Shown: positions 9,638 to 18,276, numbered from the stretch's first letter. The stretch is DNA of 64,000 nucleotides from CAVROT01 sp963722905 (GCA_963722905.1 CAVROT010000011.1:186001-250000), one strand, 5' to 3'. A program made the numbers and translations. The notes: generated by a model from the letters alone, not told the origin.

Positions 9638-9684
9638 AAGTCATTGAGGCAGGTTTCATACAGGCAAGAAACCTATCGAGCAGT
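9608..9684 (-). ncRNA. Candidate small RNA or bdhA leader attenuator
   Basis: On the minus strand a promoter-like pair (9715-9720 and 9691-9696) is followed by two hairpins. Hairpin 1 has seven perfect pairs (9668-9674 with 9651-9657, ten-base loop). Hairpin 2 has nine perfect pairs (9629-9637 with 9615-9623, five-base loop) and ends in seven T residues. The predicted transcript is about 77 bases. It also holds a seven-codon mini-frame (MKPASMT, ATG at 9659) whose stop touches the terminator stem. It could be a stand-alone small RNA or, since bdhA starts 197 bases further on, an attenuated leader. No known RNA family was recognised. Confidence 0.55.
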
Positions 9685-9690
9685 GCGTTC

Positions 9691-9720
9691 GGTATAGTGC
9701 GACAACCGGCCGGCTGGCAA
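9691..9720 (-). promoter_or_regulatory. Sigma-70-like promoter for the leftward small RNA
   Basis: Reading leftward, TTGCCA (9720-9715) and TATACC (9696-9691) are separated by 18 bases. The start would be near A at 9684. Both boxes match the housekeeping consensus well for this GC-rich DNA. Confidence 0.5.
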
Positions 9721-9795
9721 CGTAAAAGTTTGATAAGGTGAGGCTCCGCAGCTAGAAAGCGTCACCCATCTTACTGAAATCCGAGGAATGACGCC

Positions 9796-11613
9796 ATGAT
9801 CCAGCCGCTCCGGTCGAGGATTCCAGCAGCCATCGTCGCATCCGTCATGGCGGCGGTGGCGGTGCCCGCCGCCTGGGCCGAACCGGCGCACGGCATCGCG
9901 ATGTACGGCGATCCCGCCCTCCCCGACGGCTTCGACCATTTTCCCTACACCAACCCCGACGCCCCGAAGGGGGGCCGCATCGTTCTTGGCGAGGGTGGCG
10001 GGTTCGACAGTCTCAACCCCTTCATCCTCAAGGGGTCGGCCCCCTACGGCGTCGGCGTCTACGTGTTCGAGACCCTGATGGCGCGCAGCTGGGACGAGCC
10101 CTTCACGCTCTACGGCTGGCTGGCCGCCACGGTCGAGACGGACGAGAACCGCTCGTGGGTCGAATTCACGCTGCGCCCCGAGGCGACCTTCTCGGACGGG
10201 GCGCCCGTCACCGTCGAGGACGTGATCTGGTCCTACGAGACGCTGGGGACCCAGGGGCATCCCCGCTATCTCGGCACCTGGGAGAAGGTCGCAAAGGTCG
10301 AAGCCACCGGCCCCATGACCGTCCGCTTCACCTTCACCGGACCCGACCGCGAGCTGCCGCTGCTGCTGGGCATGCGCCCAATCCTGAAGAAGGAACAGTG
10401 GGAGGGGCGCGACTTCGGCGCCTCGGGGCTGGACATGGTGCCCGTGGGGTCAGGCCCCTACGTGATCGACGACGTCGATCCCGGCCGGTCGATCAGCCTC
10501 GTGAAGGACCCCGACTGGTGGGGCCGCAACGTCCCGGCGATGCGCGGGCAGCACAATCTGGATGAAATACGCTACGAGTACTTCGGCGACGGCGACGTCG
10601 TGTTCGAGGCGTTCAAGGCCGGTACCCTCACCTCCTACCGGGAGGGCAATGCCGGCAAGTGGGCGACGCAGTACGACTTCCCCCGCGTCCGCTCCGGCGA
10701 GGTCGTGCAATCGCTCATCCCGCACCAGCGCCCGACCGGCATCACAGGGTTCGCGATGAACACCCGCCGCGCGCCCTTCGACGACTGGCGCGTGCGCGAG
10801 GCGATGATGCACGCCTTCAACTTCGAGTTCATGAACGCCACGCTGAACGACGAGGGCGCGCCGCGCATCACCTCCTACTATTCCAATTCCGTTCTCGGGA
10901 TGGACCCCGGTCCGGCCGAGGGGCGCGTCGCCGATCTGCTGGCCCCTATGGCGGATGACCTCCTGCCGGGCGCGATCGAGGGGTACACCTTCCCCGCGGG
11001 CGACGGCACCGCGCGCAACCGCGCCGGCCTGGCCCGGGCGCGCGACCTGCTGGCCGAGGCGGGGTACGAGGTTCAGGACGGCACGATGACCGGCCCGGAC
11101 GGCCCCCTGACGTTCGAGATCGTGCTGAGCCAGAACGCCTCTGAAACCCAGCGCATGGTCGACATCTTCGCCGCCGCGCTGAACCGGCTGGGTATCTTCC
11201 CCACGGTGACGACGGTCGACTCGGCGCAGTATACCGAACGGACCACCGCCTTCGACTTCGGCATGGCCTACTACACCCGCGGCCTGTCGCTGAGCCCGGG
11301 CGCCGAGCAGCGACTCTACTGGGGGTCCGAAGCCGCCGACGTTTCCGGGTCGCGCAACTGGATGGGCGTCCAGAACCCCGCCGTGGACGCGCTGATCGAG
11401 GCGATGCTGGCCTCCGAGACCCGCGACGACTTCATAGCCGCCACCCGCGCCCTCGACCGCGCCCTCACCTCGGGCCGCTACGTCATCCCGGTGTGGACCA
11501 CGGTGGAATCCCGCCTGGCCCACGACGCCCGCCTCCACTACCCCGCCGACCGCCTCCCCATCTACGGCGACTGGATCGGCTTCCAGCCGGATGTATGGTG
11601 GTGGGAGGAATAG
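9796..11613 (+). CDS. YejA-type extracellular peptide-binding protein (ABC transporter)
   Basis: Periplasmic substrate-binding protein of solute-binding family 5, closest in character to YejA (oligopeptide/microcin C uptake). A signal peptide is visible (hydrophobic core about residues 10-26, AWA cleavage site), then HGIAMYGDPALPDGFDHFPY and NPDAPKGGRI, the YejA hallmarks. The 605-residue length is normal. A ribosome-binding site (GAGGA, 9783-9787) precedes the ATG. The membrane and ATPase genes (yejB, yejE, yejF) that usually follow are absent; an AT-rich foreign patch begins 28 bases after the stop. Confidence 0.9.
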   Translation: MIQPLRSRIPAAIVASVMAAVAVPAAWAEPAHGIAMYGDPALPDGFDHFPYTNPDAPKGGRIVLGEGGGFDSLNPFILKGSAPYGVGVYVFETLMARSWDEPFTLYGWLAATVETDENRSWVEFTLRPEATFSDGAPVTVEDVIWSYETLGTQGHPRYLGTWEKVAKVEATGPMTVRFTFTGPDRELPLLLGMRPILKKEQWEGRDFGASGLDMVPVGSGPYVIDDVDPGRSISLVKDPDWWGRNVPAMRGQHNLDEIRYEYFGDGDVVFEAFKAGTLTSYREGNAGKWATQYDFPRVRSGEVVQSLIPHQRPTGITGFAMNTRRAPFDDWRVREAMMHAFNFEFMNATLNDEGAPRITSYYSNSVLGMDPGPAEGRVADLLAPMADDLLPGAIEGYTFPAGDGTARNRAGLARARDLLAEAGYEVQDGTMTGPDGPLTFEIVLSQNASETQRMVDIFAAALNRLGIFPTVTTVDSAQYTERTTAFDFGMAYYTRGLSLSPGAEQRLYWGSEAADVSGSRNWMGVQNPAVDALIEAMLASETRDDFIAATRALDRALTSGRYVIPVWTTVESRLAHDARLHYPADRLPIYGDWIGFQPDVWWWEE

Positions 11614-11640
11614 TCACATAGAGATGACTGTATAGATACA

Positions 11641-12135
11641 CTAATTCATATCATTTAAGCCTTGTATCGAAGATATGAATTCGAGGAATTCCTCTCGATA
11701 CTTGAGCCAACGTTCTCCGTGTTCGGGGTGGTTCACCTTCCCAAGTTTTTGATACAGATCGTATAATTTGCTTTTCACTAGCTTGGGATTTCCCGACCTA
11801 TCAGATAACTCTTGAAAGAATTTATTCACTAATTCTTCTTCTAGATTTTCAATATTAGTTGGGGTAACATTATAGTCTTTACTATTTACCTGTACCGGAG
11901 AGTGTCCTATTCGAGCCAAGCCAGATCTCAATTCATCCGATCCCAAGTATAACTGCACCAAGTCGTCGTTCTCAGTTGCTGGGAACGGGATGTAGGTAAA
12001 GAACATATCAAGCAAAAATTTTTCACCCCAAATACGTCACCAGAATATTGGGACCATAATTCTTCATTAGCGGCCGGACCTTGCGGCCTTACAAAAAAAT
12101 GTCCAACCAAGCAGTGCAGCTCAAATCGATAAGGA
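11641..12135 (-). pseudogene. 3' part of an AT-rich gene of unknown function, split by insertion sequences
   Basis: This is the C-terminal part of a gene whose other pieces lie at 14505-14763 and 16267-16393. Removing both IS5-like copies and one copy of each six-base duplication joins the frame exactly (DEVVP then YRFELHCLVGHFF). One further frameshift lies near 12020-12025, next to a run of four Gs: the frame VGHFFVRPQGPAANEEL is followed, one base short, by EKFLLDMFFTYIPFP. The repaired product would be about 289 residues ending LNDMN. Base composition is far more AT-rich than the neighbours, suggesting transfer. I do not recognise the family. Confidence 0.75.
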
Positions 12136-12223
12136 GTCCGCTCTGAACAACGCCTAGCCTGCTGATTTTCTGGGATGAACTGGCTTTCCTGCTGTGCCGA
12201 TATTGCAGGGTTTGCTATGCTTA

Positions 12224-13087
12224 GGCTCCAGACTCATTGATGGTCAAAGCCAGAAGATGACGGCGGCGGCGAGCGCGATGGCGGACAGGAAGACCTTCGG
12301 GCAGCGGTCGTAGCGAGTGGCGATCCTCCGCCAGTCCTTCAGGCGACCGAACATGATCTCGATGCGATGGCGCCGCTTGTAGCGGCGCTTGTCGTGTCGG
12401 ACGGCGTTGCCGCGTGACTTCCGGCCCGGGATGCAGGGGCATATCCCTCTGTCTCTCAACGCTTCCCGGAACCAGTCGGCATCGTAGCCCCGGTCGGCGA
12501 TCAGCCATTCGGCGGCGGGCAGGCTGCTCAGCAGGGCCGCCGCTCCGGTGTAGTCGCTGATCTGGCCTGCCGTCATGAAGAACCGCAGAGGCCGGCCTTT
12601 CGCGTCAGTGACGGCGTGCAGCTTCGTGTTCAGCCCGCCCTTCGTCCGCCCGATCAGGCGCCCGCGCTGGTCTTCTGGCCCCCCTTTTTCGCCCGCAGGC
12701 TCGAGGCCGTGCGGTGCGCCTTCAGGTAGGTCGCGTCGATCATGACGACCTTCTCTTCGCCGCCTTCGGCGGCCAGCCCCTCCATGATCCTAGCGAAGAC
12801 CCCCATGTCGCCCCACCGCTTCCATCGGTTGTAGAGCGTTTTGGGCGGACCATACTCCCTGGGCGCGTCGCACCACCGCAACCCGTTGCGATTGATGAAG
12901 ACTATTCCGCTCAGAACGCGCCGGTCATCAACCCGCGGCTTGCCATGGCTCTTCGGGAAGAAGGGCCGGAGGCGATCCATCTGCTCCTCGGTCAGCCAGA
13001 AAAGGTTGCTCATCATCACCCCCGCCAGTTCGGGAGCTTGAATCATGCAGCCTCGGCGGCCTCAAGCGGATCAATGGGTCCTGACCC
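12224..13087 (-). mobile_element. IS427-type (IS5 family) element nested in IS copy 1
   Basis: An 864-bp element with imperfect terminal inverted repeats (14 of 18 bases identical; ends GGCTCC and GGGTCA). It interrupts copy 1 at a TA dinucleotide that is duplicated (12222-12223 and 13088-13089), as is usual for the IS427 group. Copy 2 of the host IS shows the empty site (TGCTTAGGGC near 14845-14855). It carries a two-frame transposase on the minus strand. It inserted between the left end of copy 1 and its transposase start, so the host transposase frame is intact but separated from its upstream sequence. Confidence 0.9.
12244..13013 (-). CDS. IS427-type transposase, two frames joined by frameshift
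   Basis: DDE transposase in two overlapping frames. The first frame (13013 to 12654) begins MSNLFWLTEEQMDRLRPFFP and contains the first catalytic Asp in VVMIDATYLKAH. The second frame runs from about 12690 to 12244, beginning GPEDQRGRLIGRTKGGLNTK, and holds the second Asp (IADRGYDADWF) and the Glu (HRIEIMFGRLKDWR). The frames meet at a slippery AAAAAGGGGGG run near 12680-12690, where a -1 shift would make one full transposase, the normal arrangement in this group. It is therefore probably functional, not broken. An ATG at 13046 would add eleven non-conserved residues. Confidence 0.85.
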
Positions 13088-13119
13088 TAGGGCCGGAACC
13101 CTGCGATTTCGGAGGCCCG

Positions 13120-14490
13120 ATGAAGCCCAAGTTCCGCGGCCCCGAGCAGGACGATCTGCTCCGCCCCCGGCTCACCGATCTGATCGACATGCGCCACGAG
13201 CTGGTACGGCTCGAGGCGCTGATCGACTGGGCGTTCTTCGAGGCCGAATGGGTGGGCTTCTTTCCGTCGCATACCGGGCGGCCGGCGACGTCGCCGCGGC
13301 TGGTCGCGGGTCTGCTCTACCTCCAGCACGCTTACGCGCTCTCGGACGAGGCGGTCGTCGCGCGGTGGGCGGAGAACCCCTACTGGCAGCACTTCTGTGG
13401 GGAGACGTTCTTTCAGCATCGCCCGCCGATCGACCCGTCCTCGCTGACGCGCTGGCGGGGGCGGATCGGGGAGGAGGGCGTGGAATGGCTGCTCACGAAG
13501 ACGATCGAGGCGGGGAGGGACGCCGGCGTCATCGCCGAGCGCAGCACGGCCGACGTGATCGTCGACACCACGGTGATGGAAAAGGCGATTGCGCACCCGA
13601 CCGACGCGCGGCTCTATGAGAAAGCAAGGACGCGCATGGTCAAGCTCGCGCATGAGGCGGGCCTGCCGCTGCGCCAGAGCTATGCGCGCCTCGGGGCCCG
13701 GCTGGCCCAGCAGGCGGGTCGCTACGCCCATGCCCGGCAGTTCAAACGCATGCGAAGGGCCCTGCGGCGGCTCAAGGGCTACGCCGGCCGCGTGATGCGC
13801 GACATCGCTCGGCGGATCGGCACGGTCGGGGACGACGCTTTGCGCGCCCGCCTCAAAGTCGAGCTCGCCCTGGCCGGCCGCCTGCTCGCCCAGAAGCCGA
13901 AGGACCGCCGGAAGCTCTACGCGCTCCACGAGCCCGACGTCGACTGCATCTCCAAGGGCAAGGCCCGCAAGCGCTACGAATTCGGCTGCAAGGTGTCCGT
14001 CGCCACCACGCATCGCGAGGGCTTCGTCGTCGGCATGCGCTCGCTGCCGGGGAACCCCTATGACGGCCACACGCTGCACGAAGCCCTCGAACAGGTCGAG
14101 ATCCTCGCCGACCGCCGCCCGGCCCGCGTCTTCGTCGACCGGGGCTACCGGGGCCACGGCATCGCGCCCGACACCGGCACCGCCGTCTACATCTCCGGCC
14201 AGCGCCGCGGCATGACCCGCGTGCTCCGCCGCGCCCTGCGCCGCAGGTCCGCCATCGAACCCACCATCGGCCACATGAAGACCGACGGCCGCCTGTCGCG
14301 CTCGCCCCTCAAGGGCACCCTCGGCGATGCGCTCCACGCCGTGCTCTGCGGCGCAGGCCACAACATCCGCCAGATCCTCGCATACCTCAGGGCTCTTTGG
14401 CCCCAAATCCTGACCTTGCTCCTGCGCGTCGTGGTGGGAGCCAACGCCCTCCCGGCAGCGGCAATGCCTCAAATCGAACTCGCAGCGTGA
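13120..14490 (+). CDS. IS5-family transposase (copy 1)
   Basis: A 456-residue DDE transposase. The N-terminal DUF772-like part contains LYLQHAYALSDEAVVARW and NPYWQHFCGE. Likely catalytic residues are Asp149 (VIVDTTVMEKA), Asp340 (VFVDRGYRG) and Glu380 (SAIEPTIGHMK). The ATG follows a GGAGG ribosome-binding site (13111-13115). The predicted protein is identical to that of copy 2, which points to a recent transposition. Its native upstream region is displaced by the nested element. Confidence 0.92.
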   Translation: MKPKFRGPEQDDLLRPRLTDLIDMRHELVRLEALIDWAFFEAEWVGFFPSHTGRPATSPRLVAGLLYLQHAYALSDEAVVARWAENPYWQHFCGETFFQHRPPIDPSSLTRWRGRIGEEGVEWLLTKTIEAGRDAGVIAERSTADVIVDTTVMEKAIAHPTDARLYEKARTRMVKLAHEAGLPLRQSYARLGARLAQQAGRYAHARQFKRMRRALRRLKGYAGRVMRDIARRIGTVGDDALRARLKVELALAGRLLAQKPKDRRKLYALHEPDVDCISKGKARKRYEFGCKVSVATTHREGFVVGMRSLPGNPYDGHTLHEALEQVEILADRRPARVFVDRGYRGHGIAPDTGTAVYISGQRRGMTRVLRRALRRRSAIEPTIGHMKTDGRLSRSPLKGTLGDALHAVLCGAGHNIRQILAYLRALWPQILTLLLRVVVGANALPAAAMPQIELAA

Positions 14491-14504
14491 TGTTCAGAAC
14501 GGAC

Positions 14505-14763
14505 TAAGGAACGACCTCATCAACCAATTTTCCTCGCTTCGGGCGGTACTGACTTCCCATGAGATGAGAGAATCTTTTCGAGAAAAGATGCGCTGCCTGC
14601 CCTTCTGACAATTGGTTCGAATAGACATGTTTAGAGATATTAGCTCTAGCCCCTCGTAGTTTGAATGTAATCGTGCAGAAACCTGGATTCTCGTTTGTCG
14701 GGTGAACAGAGAATACCTGCGTATGCATACCTGACACACGATCCACCTTCAGGCCGGTCCTTA
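14505..14763 (-). pseudogene. Middle part of the split AT-rich gene
   Basis: This is the segment between the two IS copies, flanked by TAAGGA (14505-14510) and TCCTTA (14758-14763). On the minus strand it reads in one open frame: TGLKVDRVSGMHTQVFSVHP near 14757, then QLSEGQAAHLFSKRFSHLMG, to DEVVP at the copy 1 junction. It continues the frame from 16393-16267 and passes into 12135-11641 once the insertions are removed. The family is not recognised. Confidence 0.75.
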
Positions 14764-16266
14764 GTCCGCTCTGAACAACGCCTAGCCTGCTGATTTTCTG
14801 GGATGAACTGGCTTTCCTGCTGTGCCGATATTGCAGGGTTTGCTATGCTTAGGGCCGGAACCCTGCGATTTCGGAGGCCCGATGAAGCCCAAGTTCCGCG
14901 GCCCCGAGCAGGACGATCTGCTCCGCCCCCGGCTCACCGATCTGATCGACATGCGCCACGAGCTGGTACGGCTCGAGGCGCTGATCGACTGGGCGTTCTT
15001 CGAGGCCGAATGGGTGGGCTTCTTTCCGTCGCATACCGGGCGGCCGGCGACGTCGCCGCGGCTGGTCGCGGGTCTGCTCTACCTCCAGCACGCTTACGCG
15101 CTCTCGGACGAGGCGGTCGTCGCGCGGTGGGCGGAGAACCCCTACTGGCAGCACTTCTGTGGGGAGACGTTCTTTCAGCATCGCCCGCCGATCGACCCGT
15201 CCTCGCTGACGCGCTGGCGGGGGCGGATCGGGGAGGAGGGCGTGGAATGGCTGCTCACGAAGACGATCGAGGCGGGGAGGGACGCCGGCGTCATCGCCGA
15301 GCGCAGCACGGCCGACGTGATCGTCGACACCACGGTGATGGAAAAGGCGATTGCGCACCCGACCGACGCGCGGCTCTATGAGAAAGCAAGGACGCGCATG
15401 GTCAAGCTCGCGCATGAGGCGGGCCTGCCGCTGCGCCAGAGCTATGCGCGCCTCGGGGCCCGGCTGGCCCAGCAGGCGGGTCGCTACGCCCATGCCCGGC
15501 AGTTCAAACGCATGCGAAGGGCCCTGCGGCGGCTCAAGGGCTACGCCGGCCGCGTGATGCGCGACATCGCTCGGCGGATCGGCACGGTCGGGGACGACGC
15601 TTTGCGCGCCCGCCTCAAAGTCGAGCTCGCCCTGGCCGGCCGCCTGCTCGCCCAGAAGCCGAAGGACCGCCGGAAGCTCTACGCGCTCCACGAGCCCGAC
15701 GTCGACTGCATCTCCAAGGGCAAGGCCCGCAAGCGCTACGAATTCGGCTGCAAGGTGTCCGTCGCCACCACGCATCGCGAGGGCTTCGTCGTCGGCATGC
15801 GCTCGCTGCCGGGGAACCCCTATGACGGCCACACGCTGCACGAAGCCCTCGAACAGGTCGAGATCCTCGCCGACCGCCGCCCGGCCCGCGTCTTCGTCGA
15901 CCGGGGCTACCGGGGCCACGGCATCGCGCCCGACACCGGCACCGCCGTCTACATCTCCGGCCAGCGCCGCGGCATGACCCGCGTGCTCCGCCGCGCCCTG
16001 CGCCGCAGGTCCGCCATCGAACCCACCATCGGCCACATGAAGACCGACGGCCGCCTGTCGCGCTCGCCCCTCAAGGGCACCCTCGGCGATGCGCTCCACG
16101 CCGTGCTCTGCGGCGCAGGCCACAACATCCGCCAGATCCTCGCATACCTCAGGGCTCTTTGGCCCCAAATCCTGACCTTGCTCCTGCGCGTCGTGGTGGG
16201 AGCCAACGCCCTCCCGGCAGCGGCAATGCCTCAAATCGAACTCGCAGCGTGATGTTCAGAACGGAC
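14764..16266 (+). mobile_element. IS5-like element, copy 2
   Basis: A 1503-bp element, same orientation as copy 1 and apparently identical by eye, with ends GTCCGCTCTGAAC and TTCAGAACGGAC. It is flanked by the six-base direct repeat TCCTTA (14758-14763 and 16267-16272), the reverse complement of the duplication at copy 1. The two copies form a 1.5-kb direct repeat separated by only 259 bases and could recombine. Confidence 0.92.
14882..16252 (+). CDS. IS5-family transposase (copy 2)
   Basis: The 456-residue DDE transposase of the second element, with the same residues as copy 1 (Asp149, Asp340, Glu380) and the same GGAGG ribosome-binding site seven bases before the ATG. Here the upstream region is uninterrupted, so this copy is the more likely source of active transposase. 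Confidence 0.93.
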   Translation: MKPKFRGPEQDDLLRPRLTDLIDMRHELVRLEALIDWAFFEAEWVGFFPSHTGRPATSPRLVAGLLYLQHAYALSDEAVVARWAENPYWQHFCGETFFQHRPPIDPSSLTRWRGRIGEEGVEWLLTKTIEAGRDAGVIAERSTADVIVDTTVMEKAIAHPTDARLYEKARTRMVKLAHEAGLPLRQSYARLGARLAQQAGRYAHARQFKRMRRALRRLKGYAGRVMRDIARRIGTVGDDALRARLKVELALAGRLLAQKPKDRRKLYALHEPDVDCISKGKARKRYEFGCKVSVATTHREGFVVGMRSLPGNPYDGHTLHEALEQVEILADRRPARVFVDRGYRGHGIAPDTGTAVYISGQRRGMTRVLRRALRRRSAIEPTIGHMKTDGRLSRSPLKGTLGDALHAVLCGAGHNIRQILAYLRALWPQILTLLLRVVVGANALPAAAMPQIELAA

Positions 16267-16393
16267 TCCTTAGTCGAGAGCTTGGTACGATTTCGACTTG
16301 TAAGGACTGGTCCTTCATCTCCCAAGCGCGAATGAGCACCTTTGGTCCGTCAGACGTAGATACCCCAAAGTAGCGGGAACGCTGCCTTGCCAT
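16267..16393 (-). pseudogene. 5' part of the split AT-rich gene
   Basis: Start of the interrupted gene: ATG at 16393 on the minus strand, reading MARQRSRYFGVSTSDGPKV and on to IVPSSRLR at the junction with IS copy 2. After removing the element the next residues are TGLKVDRVSG. A weak AT-rich ribosome-binding region (ATAAGAA) precedes the ATG. Bases 16394-16440 upstream are AT-rich and probably carried its promoter. Function unknown. Confidence 0.7.
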
Positions 16394-16445
16394 TTCTTAT
16401 TAATCTTTCAGCTCAATATGGGAGTAGGACCTATAGTAGCAGGTT

Positions 16446-18023
16446 CTAACCAAATGCGTCCGGCTCCTCGGCCTTCCGCTTCTCCACGAAGGCCGTCAGC
16501 TTGCCCAGCATCTCCGGGTCCAGCGACGGCTGGCGGTAGTCGCCCAGCATCTTCGCCACCCGCGCGGACGCCAGCGCCTGCGTGTCGCGCGCACCCTCGT
16601 CGGTCCAGGTCTCGAACGGCTTGTAGTCCAGCAGGTCGGACTTCCAGAATGCCGACTTGAAGTTCGCCTGCGTGTGCGCGCAGCCCAGGTAGTGGCCGCC
16701 GGGGCCGACCTCCTCGATGGCGCCCATCGCCAGCGTATCGTCCGACACCTCCACCCCCTCGGCCAGCCGGTGCAGGACGCCCAGCTGGTCGGCGTCCATG
16801 ACGAACTTCTCGAACGACGCGACCAGACCGCCCTCCAGCCAGCCGCAGGCGTGCAGCATGAAGTTCACGCCCGAGAGCAGCCCCATGTTCAGGCTGTTCG
16901 CCGTCTCGTAGGCCGCCTGCGCGTCGGGCAGCTTGGACCCGCAGAACCCCCCCGCGCTGCGGTAGGGCAGCCCCAGCCGGCGCACCAGCTGGCCCATGCC
17001 GTAGGTCACCAGCGACGCCTCTGGCGTACCGAACGTGGGCGCCCCCGAGTTCATGTCGATGGAGGTGACGAAGGCGCCGGCGATGACCGGCGCGCCCGGA
17101 CGGACCAGCTGGGTATAGGCCACGCCGGCCAACACCTCGGCCAGCACCTGCACCAGCGTGCCGGCGACGCTGACGGGGGCCATCGCCCCGCCGACGATGA
17201 AGGGCGACACGATCACGGCCTGGTTCGCCCGCGCATAGACCTCCAGCGCCCCCATCATGGTGGCGTCGAAGGTCAGCGGGCTGTTGATGTTGATGAGCGA
17301 CGTCATCACCGTATTCTCGGCCACGAAGTCGCGGCCGAAGAGGATCTCGCACATGGCGACGCTGTCGGCGGCGCGCGAGGGCTCGGTCACCGACCCCATG
17401 AAGGGCTTGTCGCTCAGCGTCATATGGGCCAGCAGCATGTCGAGATGGCGCTTGTTCACGGGCACGTCCGTCGGTTCGCAGACCGTGCCGCCAGAGTGAT
17501 GCAGCCACTTCGACATGTAGCCCAGGCGCACGAAGTTGCGGAAATCCTCCATGGTCGCATACCGCCGCCCGCCGGCGGCATCGCGCACGAAGGGCGGCCC
17601 GTAGACGGGGGCGAGGACCAGGCTGCGCCCGCCGATGACCACGTTGCGGTCGGGGTTGCGGGCATGCTGGGTGAACTCGGCGGGTGCGGTGGCGCAAAGC
17701 TGCCGCGCCAGCCCGCGCGGCAACCGCACCCGCTCGCCCTCGACCTTGGCCCCTGCGGTGCGCCAAAGGTCCAGCGCCGCCGGATTTTCGCTGAAGATGA
17801 CGCCGATCTCGGCCAGGACCGTCTCGGCGTGCTGCTCGATCGCTTCCAGCGCGGTGGTGTCCAGAACCTCGTAGTCCGGCACCTGCCGGGTGATGTAGCG
17901 CGCCGTTTCGACGCTGACCGCCGTCCGCTCGGCGCGCCGGGCCGCCCCGCCGCCGCCGCGCGCACGCCGGCCGCTGTCCTGCGCAGCGGGCGCGTCGTCC
18001 GGCATCGTGATCTCGTCGGTCAT
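16446..18023 (-). CDS. Trimethylamine methyltransferase (MttB) family protein
   Basis: A 525-residue member of the MttB superfamily of TIM-barrel, corrinoid-dependent methyltransferases. The sequence shows a typical N-terminal region (LDTTALEAIEQHAETVLAEIG) and the barrel core (YGMGQLVRRLGLPYRSAGGF). No in-frame amber codon interrupts the frame, so this is a non-pyrrolysine member; known ones act on glycine betaine or related quaternary amines, and the substrate here is not determinable. No corrinoid protein gene lies next to it. I chose the ATG at 18023 (MTDEITMPDD, preceded by AAAGGG); a longer frame to 18161 adds residues without family character. Confidence 0.85.
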   Translation of the reverse strand: MTDEITMPDDAPAAQDSGRRARGGGGAARRAERTAVSVETARYITRQVPDYEVLDTTALEAIEQHAETVLAEIGVIFSENPAALDLWRTAGAKVEGERVRLPRGLARQLCATAPAEFTQHARNPDRNVVIGGRSLVLAPVYGPPFVRDAAGGRRYATMEDFRNFVRLGYMSKWLHHSGGTVCEPTDVPVNKRHLDMLLAHMTLSDKPFMGSVTEPSRAADSVAMCEILFGRDFVAENTVMTSLININSPLTFDATMMGALEVYARANQAVIVSPFIVGGAMAPVSVAGTLVQVLAEVLAGVAYTQLVRPGAPVIAGAFVTSIDMNSGAPTFGTPEASLVTYGMGQLVRRLGLPYRSAGGFCGSKLPDAQAAYETANSLNMGLLSGVNFMLHACGWLEGGLVASFEKFVMDADQLGVLHRLAEGVEVSDDTLAMGAIEEVGPGGHYLGCAHTQANFKSAFWKSDLLDYKPFETWTDEGARDTQALASARVAKMLGDYRQPSLDPEMLGKLTAFVEKRKAEEPDAFG

Positions 18024-18276
18024 CGGCGGCCCTTTCCACGGTCCCGTCGGACGATAGTCGCCACGAAAGCGGTGGGGACACGCGGATCCGCCCATCGCGT
18101 CGCAAAAACGACATCGACCGCACCCCGATCCATGGATCGGTTCCCGGCGATCTTCCGACATCCGCCCCTGGAGCCCGACCCTTCATCCTGTCCAAAATAC
18201 TCCCCCCGGAGGGTCTGCCCTGTCCGCGGCGCCGCCGCCGCTTGTGCAGCGCACCCCCCTGCCCTACGACGCCGGA

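Larger units (their letters stand above)
12136..14504 (+). mobile_element. IS5-like element, copy 1, with a nested IS
   Basis: Left end GTCCGCTCTGAACAACGC and right end (inverted) GTCCGTTCTGAACATCAC match at 15 of 18 bases. The flanks are direct repeats TAAGGA (12130-12135 and 14505-14510), a clean six-base target duplication. Without the nested element (12224-13087) and its two-base duplication, the element is 1503 bp, the same as copy 2 at 14764-16266. It carries one transposase gene. It sits inside the minus-strand gene of unknown function. Confidence 0.9.

Noticed and set aside
14803..15381. A second open frame inside each IS5-like copy
   Set aside because: It is the +1 shadow of the transposase with no conserved domain; both copies carry it only because they are identical.
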